Source: Candidatus Obscuribacterales bacterium
GTDB lineage: Bacteria; Cyanobacteriota; Vampirovibrionia; Obscuribacterales; Obscuribacteraceae
Direction: 5' to 3'
NCBI GenBank assembly: GCA_019752635.1
Contig: JAIELX010000085.1
Span: 1-49,094, forward strand
Length of the DNA: 49,094 bases
In this document: one piece after another, positions 8,427 through 15,947 of the stretch
Layout of the letters: each line of letters begins with the position of its first letter
Position numbering within the stretch: the stretch's first letter is position 1
Notes under the pieces: generated by a model
What the model saw: the letters and a program-made list of their open reading frames with translations, nothing else
What the model was told of the DNA's origin: nothing
The model's database searches: none
Made by a program: the position numbers and the translations under genes

Positions 8427-10301
8427 ATGCGGGACAGGAAGGACCCGGGCTTGACGCCCTTGGAAGATACTCCATGCACAAAAGAGTTCATGGATTCAAA
8501 TCGCGCAAGAATCTTGTACGCCAAGAATGAGTTGAAGCCATTGCAAGTGAGGTACTCAGATGGCGCCACGGCGCAATTCAAGTACGCAGAAGACAATACA
8601 CTGACAGAACTGACGGAGCGAAACGGTACGTACTGGACTCGCACGTCGCCTGCGTCTGCCAATGGTTTCAGTCAGTGGCGCTCATCAGACGGGCAGCTCT
8701 GCATACTGAAGTTCTCAGTTTTGCCAGATGGCACTTACCAGAGGCAGGACCCGTCGGGAGTGATTGAAACTGTCACAACCGGCAACAAACGATTTATCGC
8801 AATATCCTTTCCGCCAGGTTTCGACGCGGTGCATTTACTGCGATCAAGCTTTCAAAACGTGGACCGCAATCGGGACACCACATTGACCAGGATGGAACTT
8901 GACGCAGCATTAGCAACCCATGGCGCCAACAGATCACAACTGACATTGTTTGCGATGCTGCGGCATTACTTCGACGAAATCATCAGAACGCGAGACGATC
9001 CAATGCTCATAGAAGCAGGCGGCTTGACCATAGCCGATCTAGAACGGTTCCAGCAAGTGAAAGCAATGGAGCAACTAAAGCTGGGCGAGGTACCCGCGTT
9101 CTTACATGAGTTTTTCGACAGCCTGTTTGCCACCATCGACAAGGACCACGATGGAATGACCAATCTGGATGAGATTGGTCAAGTATGCGGTACAGCGCTG
9201 TCCCCGCCCGTTGATCAGTTAATTGCGGCGCAAGCGCCCGCAATGAGCAACGAATGCTTCCACGCTCAGATGGCTGAATTCGGTCTGGAGACAACACCAC
9301 GGACAAACGAATCAACAACGGAAACGATAAAGTCCATAGAAGGCGACCACGCACAAAAGTCGCTTCCTTTGACCTTTGAGGTTTCAGCAATAGTCGGGCG
9401 CTTCCTCCGGAAGACGAATCCGGAAGCGTTGAACAAGATCGGAATTCACGATGGTTCAGACTGGATCTACAAAAAGACTTTCATGCAGCTCTGCGAAATG
9501 GCCTGTGCGGAGCACACGAAACAGCGCGTCATTAGAGGCGGCTGGTGCTATGACGAACAGAAATCGATAGCAACAATACCGCGCAACATCTTCACCGATG
9601 CGGACAACCCGGCAGAGAGCGTTAGAGTAGAAGCCGTAGTACAGGGTACGTTGGGAGACCCGGTTCTTCTTGCGACGCTGATTGGATTTGTAAATGCCAA
9701 CCCTCCGGCGGTATTGCGCGCGCTGCGTCAGGAGCCGGGGAAGTCTTGCACAGTCACATTTCCGGGAGCTCCTCAACATCCAATCACAATGTCATGGCTA
9801 ACAAGCCTCGAGATCTCACTGTTTCAAAACAGCACCACCTATGGTATCTGGTGCGCATTTGTGCAAAAAGCTTACGAAGTATATCTGGCTCTGAACGATC
9901 TGTCACGTAGTCCCGTGCCGGAAGCATCGGACAGCATCCTTCACACCACGAACCTGCCGTTTGAACTGCTAACGGGAAAGAAATGTGGTTGGCGCCCGTT
10001 CACACACACACACCTACAGGAAGTGGAATCTCTCATAGAGCAAAATTTGCAACGGCGACTTCCAGTTCTCGTCAGCACCGGTCCCTTAGAAAGCTGGATC
10101 GACGGAGCCCGATTGGTTCCATCCAACGTGCTCGCCCTGATACGCCTAAATAAAGAAACGGGCGAAGTAGTTCTGAGGGATCCGCTGGCTTCGATTAGTC
10201 GTATAACTCCCGGAACACAATCAGCGAGCAGTGGCAGTACTTTGACCGTAAGACTTGAGCAGTTATGCAAGCACTTCCTTGCTATCAGCATTACGTTATA
10301 A
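8427..10301 (+). CDS. EF-hand protein with calpain-like domain lacking catalytic residues
   Basis: A 624-aa protein. ATG 8427 is preceded by GGGAGAG; the upstream frame to 8313 runs into the terminator of the previous gene. The N-terminal 110 residues contain DG-turn beta strands. Two calcium-binding loops follow: a degenerate one, DRNRDTTLTRME (146-157), and a canonical one, DKDHDGMTNLDE (238-249). Residues about 400-624 resemble peptidase family C2 (calpain): QGTLGDPVLL (406-415) matches the QGxLGDCWFL active-site motif with Pro412 in place of Cys, while the oxyanion-hole Gln406 remains. The His and Asn motifs (HAY..., RNPWG) appear as VPSNVLAL (Asn567) and LRDPL (Asp585). It is therefore probably a non-catalytic, calcium-responsive pseudoprotease. 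No signal peptide. The calpain match is by motif only. Confidence 0.7.
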   Translation: MRDRKDPGLTPLEDTPCTKEFMDSNRARILYAKNELKPLQVRYSDGATAQFKYAEDNTLTELTERNGTYWTRTSPASANGFSQWRSSDGQLCILKFSVLPDGTYQRQDPSGVIETVTTGNKRFIAISFPPGFDAVHLLRSSFQNVDRNRDTTLTRMELDAALATHGANRSQLTLFAMLRHYFDEIIRTRDDPMLIEAGGLTIADLERFQQVKAMEQLKLGEVPAFLHEFFDSLFATIDKDHDGMTNLDEIGQVCGTALSPPVDQLIAAQAPAMSNECFHAQMAEFGLETTPRTNESTTETIKSIEGDHAQKSLPLTFEVSAIVGRFLRKTNPEALNKIGIHDGSDWIYKKTFMQLCEMACAEHTKQRVIRGGWCYDEQKSIATIPRNIFTDADNPAESVRVEAVVQGTLGDPVLLATLIGFVNANPPAVLRALRQEPGKSCTVTFPGAPQHPITMSWLTSLEISLFQNSTTYGIWCAFVQKAYEVYLALNDLSRSPVPEASDSILHTTNLPFELLTGKKCGWRPFTHTHLQEVESLIEQNLQRRLPVLVSTGPLESWIDGARLVPSNVLALIRLNKETGEVVLRDPLASISRITPGTQSASSGSTLTVRLEQLCKHFLAISITL

Positions 10302-10487
10302 CGCTCTCACTTTCGTTACGCGGAACCGGAAAAATACACTTTCTCAAGGAATGTACGTCATCACTCTTTGGCAACCAAGTCCCAAAATCAAGCAGGGGCG
10401 GGCATCGTGTAAAATGATCCTGCCGCGCGAACAAGGAACCCGTGACACGGAAACCCGGCTACGCACGGGAAACTGGTCGGAGGCAAA

Positions 10488-11387
10488 TTGACCCTAACAA
10501 ATAGCGGACGCACCTGGCTCCTCATCCAAATTGAAGTAGCAAACGAACACGAGGAAATGGCCAGCTGGCTAATGATTCACAAGCTCGGCGCAAACGGCTG
10601 TGAACTCTCATCGGCTTCGGACGGCAGAAGCCTCATCCAGGCAAGCTTTGAGTCAAATGTTTTCTCTGAGAACGATCTCAGCGCCGTTAACGCGGTCTTA
10701 GACGAATACGGACTTGGCGAAAGCGTCGGCACGCTCAAAGTAAAAACCGTAGAGGAAGAAGACTGGCTCGCCGAATGGAAGCGCGGTTTCACCCCGCTTC
10801 CGATAGGAGACAAGTTTTTGATTTGTCCCCCCTGGTTAGAGGCCGACTTAACCCCGGAGCAAAGGGAGAGACATGTCATTCTAATTGAGCCGGGGCTAGC
10901 ATTCGGCACGGGCTTTCATGCTACAACCCAGTTCTGCCTTCAAGCACTGGAACAGTTAACGGACCAAAAACGAATCGTCGATGTGGGGACGGGCAGCGGC
11001 ATACTCGCCATTGGTGCAGCGATGCTGCTTCCCGATACGACCATCACGGCAATCGAGATTGATCCGGAAGCCTGCAAAGTCGCGCGAGAGAATCTTCGCC
11101 TCAACAAAGTAGCAGACCGAATTTTCCTTATAGAAGGTGAACCCGACAAAGTAAGAGAGCAAAGATTCGAAGTGATTTTGTCGAATCTGACGTGTGAGGA
11201 CAATGTTGCCCTGCTGCCCGAATACATGACCATGTTGGAGCCGGGCGGGCACATAATCATGTCTGGTATCTTAGAGGAAAAAGCCCCGAGATTAAGAGCT
11301 GCCGTGCAGCAGCACCCACTGAGCATTGTGAGGGATGAATCAGACCGAGGCTGGACCGGCCTGGTTGTAGCAAATACAACCGTTTAG
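10488..11387 (+). CDS. prmA: Ribosomal protein L11 methyltransferase
   Basis: PrmA methylates ribosomal protein L11 on several amino groups using S-adenosylmethionine, in the cytoplasm. At 299 aa it is close to the usual ~295. The N-terminal substrate-binding domain contains the diagnostic EEDWLAEWKRGFTPLPIG stretch (about 90-107), then the family signature EPGLAFGTGFHATT (134-147) and the SAM-binding motif VDVGTGSG (164-171); the SNLTCE segment near residue 230 lines the active site. The start is TTG 10488 with GGAGG 4-5 bp upstream. The gene at 11407 follows after 19 bp and is likely co-transcribed. Confidence 0.95.
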   Translation: MTLTNSGRTWLLIQIEVANEHEEMASWLMIHKLGANGCELSSASDGRSLIQASFESNVFSENDLSAVNAVLDEYGLGESVGTLKVKTVEEEDWLAEWKRGFTPLPIGDKFLICPPWLEADLTPEQRERHVILIEPGLAFGTGFHATTQFCLQALEQLTDQKRIVDVGTGSGILAIGAAMLLPDTTITAIEIDPEACKVARENLRLNKVADRIFLIEGEPDKVREQRFEVILSNLTCEDNVALLPEYMTMLEPGGHIIMSGILEEKAPRLRAAVQQHPLSIVRDESDRGWTGLVVANTTV

Positions 11388-11406
11388 ACGCATAGAGGAA
11401 CAGCAT

Positions 11407-13155
11407 TTGGAACGCGACCGCGGCGACAATATTGATCAAGAGACGATGACGTACGTCGATCGTCTACTTGAGCGCCTGGAATCGGAACCTGATTTGCTGG
11501 ATAACTGGTTCGACAAATTGCCGGCCGAACTCAGCTTTGTACTGCGTCAATTGCCCGGCGATCGAGAAATGCTTCGCCCTTTTCTTGGTTCCGTGGCGCC
11601 GCTCATGCTCAAGGAAGAGAAGTATGGTTCGCCCCTGAACGATGGCGATAAGATTGACCTCTTTCTGGACGTAATGGGCAAGCCGGAATGCTTTGAATGG
11701 ATCGTACGTGCGATTCTGGGTAAAGACCCCGACGATACGGACGATTCGACCGCGCCGGCCTGGCTGGAAAAGACGCGCGACGGCATGCATGCCCTGGAAG
11801 AACATGAGTTCGAGCAGGCCCACCAGCTGCTTACTGAAGCACTGGACGAGAGCGACAAAATTACGCCGGATAGCCTCTGGAGCTTCGCAATCATGAGGGC
11901 ACTGGTGGCGGCATGCGCGGGCACGGGAAGGCTGGAGGAAGCGGAGCCTCTGGCCACTCGCTGGATCGCGGCAGGTGAGGTTCGGCTGGGGAAATGGCAT
12001 CCGGACTTATCCTATCCATACTCGATCTTGGCTCACGTTCGCGAACTACAAAACAAAAGCGACGAGGCGGAAGCTCTGCACAAGCACTCGGTCGATATAG
12101 TTGAACGCTGTAAGGGAACCGACCATCAGGACCTCATTCCTGCCCTGGACTCCATGGCTTACTTCTATTCGCGGCGCGAAGAGCTGGATGTGGCAGGCGA
12201 GTTATTCCGGCGCATATTAGCCATTCACGAAGCAAAATTAGAAGGGAAAGAAGAAGACCGCGAAGAATACCTCGAAGCGTTGCTCGAAATTGATCTGCGA
12301 CTGAAGCGCTTCCCCAGCGCAGAAGCATACGCCAGAAGGGTCCTGGAGCTCCGAAAGAACATGGGGCTGGCTGATACGTCACAGTCGGGCATAATCATGG
12401 GTCTGCTCGCCTCCTGCCTGCTTGCTCGACAGAGGATGGCCGAAGCAGAAGTTGTCTTTGAACGATCAATCGAATTGTTTGCGGATTGCAGCCTTGAAGA
12501 CAACGAGAAGGTCGCCTTCGTGTTCGAAAGCTATATAGAGCAACTTCGCAGCAATCAGCAGGAAGAGAAAGCGATGGAATGCGAATGGCTCGCACGTCGC
12601 ATGGTGTACAAGAACATTGAGTTCAGCAGCCAGGGCTGCGAGATCATGGCTCGCACAATACCGGTGATAATCTCGGCCGACGTAGTCTACAGGCTGTGCA
12701 CCCCGGGAAAACGAAAGACTGACGATATTGGATTCATTACGGAGAGCGAGGACGAGATAAGTGCGCACATTCATGCTCGCTTAGTTCGCGAGCTGCAGGA
12801 CTACTTTGAACAGCTAGATTTCTTGCGCGTCCTGACAGATATCGATGAGTTGCAAGATGATTTCGTAGCACTTATTGGTCCCCAGTTTGCCGACGACGGT
12901 CTTGAATTAGATTTCGCATTTAGAACATTTGCCGACAGCGCGGGATTCCTTGATGTTCTGCGAAAGGTCCACAACGTTGACGCCCTATCGGTAAACAAAG
13001 GCATCGATCGATTTGAAGACGCCCTTACCGAAGCGCTCGCCTTCAAAGATTCGGACATTTCAGAGTTCGTGCGTTCAGCGTACGTGGCCTTCTTAGAAGA
13101 GCACGATGAGACGGAAAAGGCAGCCGAAGTGCGCAATCGACTACTCGAATCGTGA
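11407..13155 (+). CDS. TPR repeat protein
   Basis: A 582-aa cytoplasmic protein in two parts. Residues about 120-420 contain tetratricopeptide repeats of the TPR_12/kinesin-light-chain style (for example EEAEPLATRWIAAGEVRLGK and SDEAEALHKHSVDIVERC). Residues 440-582 form a separate acidic helical domain. The TTG start at 11407 has AGAGGAA about 8 bp upstream; an ATG at 11446 is an alternative. It lies 19 bp after prmA in the same operon, but nothing in the sequence links it to L11 methylation. The stop codon lies in a perfect 14-bp palindrome at 13153-13166. Specific function unknown. Confidence 0.8.
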   Translation: MERDRGDNIDQETMTYVDRLLERLESEPDLLDNWFDKLPAELSFVLRQLPGDREMLRPFLGSVAPLMLKEEKYGSPLNDGDKIDLFLDVMGKPECFEWIVRAILGKDPDDTDDSTAPAWLEKTRDGMHALEEHEFEQAHQLLTEALDESDKITPDSLWSFAIMRALVAACAGTGRLEEAEPLATRWIAAGEVRLGKWHPDLSYPYSILAHVRELQNKSDEAEALHKHSVDIVERCKGTDHQDLIPALDSMAYFYSRREELDVAGELFRRILAIHEAKLEGKEEDREEYLEALLEIDLRLKRFPSAEAYARRVLELRKNMGLADTSQSGIIMGLLASCLLARQRMAEAEVVFERSIELFADCSLEDNEKVAFVFESYIEQLRSNQQEEKAMECEWLARRMVYKNIEFSSQGCEIMARTIPVIISADVVYRLCTPGKRKTDDIGFITESEDEISAHIHARLVRELQDYFEQLDFLRVLTDIDELQDDFVALIGPQFADDGLELDFAFRTFADSAGFLDVLRKVHNVDALSVNKGIDRFEDALTEALAFKDSDISEFVRSAYVAFLEEHDETEKAAEVRNRLLES

Positions 13156-13166
13156 GCGCGCGCTCA
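13153..13166. repeat. 14-bp perfect palindrome at the stop codon
   Basis: TGAGCGCGCGCTCA includes the TGA stop of the TPR gene. There is no T-run, so it is not a classic terminator. A second GC-rich inverted repeat (CGGGCG / CGCCCG, 13253-13266) follows in the 250-bp gap before the next gene; together they may act as transcript-end structures. Confidence 0.4.
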
Positions 13167-13405
13167 TCTGCACACCCTACTTTCTCTGTCCTCCAAGCAT
13201 CTTCAGACTGAAGCTGTGATACATTTCATGCCCCTGGCGCAGGCGCACTACCCGGGCGGGCGCCCGTAGACCCGGCGGCAGCGAAGACTTTCAGGCATCG
13301 AGCGTTTCAAATTCTCCTTGCGGAAAACCCTACTTTGTTCAGGACGAATGAAGTCACCTCATATATACTCTGACATCTACTTTTTCCTCATTCGGGAAGT
13401 TTCTT

Positions 13406-14362
13406 ATGAGTACTAGCGGAAATACTCACCGCGGCCACGGCCCTGGCGCGAGTGCAGTGATGGACAAACCGGAACCTTCCGCGCCTCGGAACACCCTGTC
13501 ACAGGGACAAACACGTCCGAAACTCAAGCGCCCGAGCAATCAAGTCATGGTCCTTCTGATAGCCGGAGCGATCTTCACCATACTGATCAGCCTTCCCTGG
13601 ATCTTAGACACTGTTCAAGACGAGAAGGGCCAGAAGAAAACAGAATCCGCGCAGACGGCATCGAATACTTCGACACCAGTACCCTCTCAGTTTGCAAGTT
13701 CCGCGGTCGGAGTCGACAGCAGATTCGGCATTCCTCGTGCAGCGCAGGCATACCCGAATAGCATGTCCCCGCCCCAATCACCTATGGCAGCGCCGGCACT
13801 GCCAACGCAACACTCATATCAGGCAATACCGATGCCGATGCGCCCGTTCGCCATGCCTCAGCATGCCAGTGCCGAAGCAGGGCAACGCCCGTCGCCCGTT
13901 CAGCACTTCGTGCCGATGGGAAGAAGTATTGATTCAGTCTCGCCGCAGTCCGAGGGCGAAGATGATGCACACGCGGCACGACACCCGGGGGCATACGCGG
14001 TCGACGCAGCGCCGGTGGCGGCAGGTGTCTCGCAAGCGCCACGATACGGAGCAGCACCCAAACCTTTTTCTGCTCCGTTCGAGTCTGAAGGAAAGCGATT
14101 GCCTTCGTCGATTCAAGCACCGGCCGAAGCCATGGCACGATTGTTGTCCGGACAAGATGTGCCAATGGAAAGCTACTATGCTGCTATCTACGGAAATGGC
14201 GCAGTTTCGCCGGAGTCTGGCTTAGTCGATCACCCGGCAATTTCTCCGGCGGCGCCACCAAATGCAGTGCAACACCCGCAACAACAGCAACCATCTCACG
14301 GAAGAACACAACGCCAACCCGGTGGTGTTTACGAACGTCACCAAATGTTTGTGATGCGCTAA
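13406..14362 (+). CDS. Single-pass membrane protein, proline-rich
   Basis: A 318-aa protein with a basic N-terminal cytoplasmic tail (1-46, including RPKLKRP), one transmembrane helix (about 47-67) and a long low-complexity exterior tail rich in Pro, Ala, Gln and His. The tail lacks Cys and recognisable domains. Topology (N-in, C-out) follows the positive-inside rule. TATA-like sequences lie in the 60 bp upstream. It stands alone between the prmA operon and ssrA. Function unknown; a surface or envelope-anchored linker is plausible. Confidence 0.7.
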   Translation: MSTSGNTHRGHGPGASAVMDKPEPSAPRNTLSQGQTRPKLKRPSNQVMVLLIAGAIFTILISLPWILDTVQDEKGQKKTESAQTASNTSTPVPSQFASSAVGVDSRFGIPRAAQAYPNSMSPPQSPMAAPALPTQHSYQAIPMPMRPFAMPQHASAEAGQRPSPVQHFVPMGRSIDSVSPQSEGEDDAHAARHPGAYAVDAAPVAAGVSQAPRYGAAPKPFSAPFESEGKRLPSSIQAPAEAMARLLSGQDVPMESYYAAIYGNGAVSPESGLVDHPAISPAAPPNAVQHPQQQQPSHGRTQRQPGGVYERHQMFVMR

Positions 14363-14503
14363 ATACTCCAGCTCACAATGTTGGCACCCCGCGGTTAGAG
14401 TCCACTGGCATTCAATGCAACGCCCGGATGCTCCAAAGAAGGCCAGTCTGTACGTCCTCGTTCGTACGTGCGCATACGTAGGCAGGGCAATCTTCAGGCA
14501 CTC

Positions 14504-14512
14504 TGTTATAAT
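14504..14512 (+). promoter_or_regulatory. Extended -10 promoter of ssrA
   Basis: TGTTATAAT is a perfect extended -10 element (TGnTATAAT). No good -35 stands 17 bp upstream, as is usual for extended -10 promoters. Transcription would start near 14519, giving a leader of about 90 nt to be removed before the mature tmRNA 5' end. Confidence 0.6.
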
Positions 14513-14607
14513 GTGAATTGAATGCATTTCTTCGGCATTCGCGGGCTCGTCCCGTCTGAACCCTGAAAATTGATGCTTTGATCATTCCTTCAACCGAACA
14601 CCCACAT

Positions 14608-14993
14608 GGGGGCGTTTTAGATTCGACAGGGTTGCAGGGTCGTGAGTTGCAAGCCGAGCTTGAACGGCGCTCGTAAAACACCGGACAAAAATTCAAATGC
14701 CAAAAACAACATTGTGGCATTCCGCCCAGCTGCTCAGCAGCTGGCCGTTGCTTAACTAGCTTAAGCACGCGGACTCCCGAGTCTACCTGATTACCCGTAG
14801 GTCTCCGGAGTAAAAAATGGTGATTGCCCTCGAACAAAGTTAGCGATTGCTAGTTCGAGTTAAGACATAATCGCGACCCCGGGTGGCTGTCCGAGCCATC
14901 TCCAGCGGTTCTGGAGATAAGTCGGAACAAGCTTGTAGTACACTGGCTTCTCCGCTTCTTTGGACGCGAGTGCGATTCTCGCCGCCTCCACCA
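14608..14993 (+). ncRNA. ssrA: tmRNA (transfer-messenger RNA)
   Basis: A single-piece tmRNA of 386 nt that rescues stalled ribosomes and tags the unfinished protein for proteolysis. The 5' end GGGGGCG (14608-14614) pairs with CGCCTCC before the encoded ACCA (14983-14993), forming the tRNA-like acceptor stem with one G-U pair. The start of the D-like region reads TTTTAGATTCGACAGG. The tag frame begins at GCC 14699 and encodes AKNNIVAFRPAAQQLAVA, then TAA at 14753. The AKNNIV start resembles cyanobacterial tags; the usual LAA/VAA end is replaced by AVA. The T-arm stem GCGAG/CTCGC encloses loop TGCGATT, with G where the usual TTCGANT has its second T. A T-run directly after CCA (14994-15000) may aid termination. 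The 3' terminus is duplicated at 18887-18904. Confidence 0.95.
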
Positions 14994-14997
14994 TTTT
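14980..14997. repeat. Direct repeat at tmRNA 3' end (att-like, left)
   Basis: CGCCGCCTCCACCATTTT: the last 14 bases of ssrA plus four T. An exact copy is at 18887-18904. An intact tmRNA 3' end on one side and a short copy on the other is the usual scar of site-specific integration into ssrA. Confidence 0.5.
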
Positions 14998-15143
14998 TTT
15001 CAAACAGAGTCCAAAGCATCATCGGTGCACGCTTTCTAGAGTTCTCAACAAGGAGAATATGGGCAAGCGTGGCCCTTTTTTGCCCCGTCAATATTTGGGA
15101 ACCGAAACCACCTGGCTTTCGCGTGGAATTTCGGTGACGTAAA

Positions 15144-15473
15144 ATGGCATCTATGTGGACAGAACCAGAACACTTATCGACACTGACAATTCCGGCGCCA
15201 GCACCTTTCTATTGCCAGCTTGATGAAGACCACTTCTTCAACTGGCTGCAAGAGATCGAAGGCGTGAAGGAAGTGCGCGGGCACCTTACCGACTTGACTA
15301 TCTATTTGTCCGTCCCTGTTCTCACTGATGCAGCGTTGCGTGATTTGATCGGACTTCTTTATCGTTACGATGTTCAGATGTCTGTTCTACGTTCGCAACT
15401 TACGCCGAGAAATGAGCACTGGTTCAAAGATCCAGATAAGTATTGGTATGAGAAGATCTTTGCCGAGGCTTGA
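15144..15473 (+). CDS. Hypothetical protein
   Basis: A 109-aa unrecognised protein with mixed alpha/beta character and many aromatic residues (HFFNWLQEIEGVKEV near 34-48; HWFKDPDKYWYEKIF near the C-terminus). No signal peptide or membrane helix. It lies between ssrA and the GH63 gene, inside the segment bounded by the 18-bp direct repeat. ATG 15144 has no strong ribosome site. It is convergent with the gene at 15506. Function unknown. Confidence 0.6.
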   Translation: MASMWTEPEHLSTLTIPAPAPFYCQLDEDHFFNWLQEIEGVKEVRGHLTDLTIYLSVPVLTDAALRDLIGLLYRYDVQMSVLRSQLTPRNEHWFKDPDKYWYEKIFAEA

Positions 15474-15505
15474 TTCAAAATCCGTGGCCCATTTCGTGGC
15501 CAAGC

Positions 15506-15922
15506 CTAAAGACCTGTCTTTGCGTCATGCGCCTGAAGGAATAAGTCAAAGAGCAGTGGACATTTTTGAAAACATGACGAAACCGTCTGATCGGGAGAGA
15601 CCTGGCAAGGGAGGAGGCTTCCTTCTTGCTCCCTTTTTGCAATCTCGGCTTTGACAGTGTCAAAGGTGCTCTTATCTACGATGTTTGCCAGCGCATTCTC
15701 AGAACTGCAGATGAGATCATCAGCCTTGAGTAACCGCTCCCCTGTCTCAAACCCCAAGCCCTTGGCAGCAGAAACAATGGCAGACGCGCAGTCACCTCTT
15801 TGGCTGGCAAGCTCGACCATAACGTTCAGCACGGCATGGGGATATCGATAATTCAAATGGGCTGTCTCCGCCGCAAGAGTGATTTGCCTATCATCGAACA
15901 ACCGCCAACGCAGTGACATCAT
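15506..15922 (-). CDS. Hypothetical protein
   Basis: A possible 138-aa protein with four Cys in two close pairs (LPCQVSPDQTVSSCFQKCP) and a helical N-terminal two-thirds. AAAGGATG precedes the ATG at 15922. It lies 25 bp after the glycosidase gene on the same strand and could be its downstream operon partner. No family recognised; coding is supported mainly by an open frame with reasonable composition. Confidence 0.45.
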   Translation of the reverse strand: MMSLRWRLFDDRQITLAAETAHLNYRYPHAVLNVMVELASQRGDCASAIVSAAKGLGFETGERLLKADDLICSSENALANIVDKSTFDTVKAEIAKREQEGSLLPCQVSPDQTVSSCFQKCPLLFDLFLQAHDAKTGL

Positions 15923-15947
15923 CCTTTGGAATGAGGCATGGGGCTAA

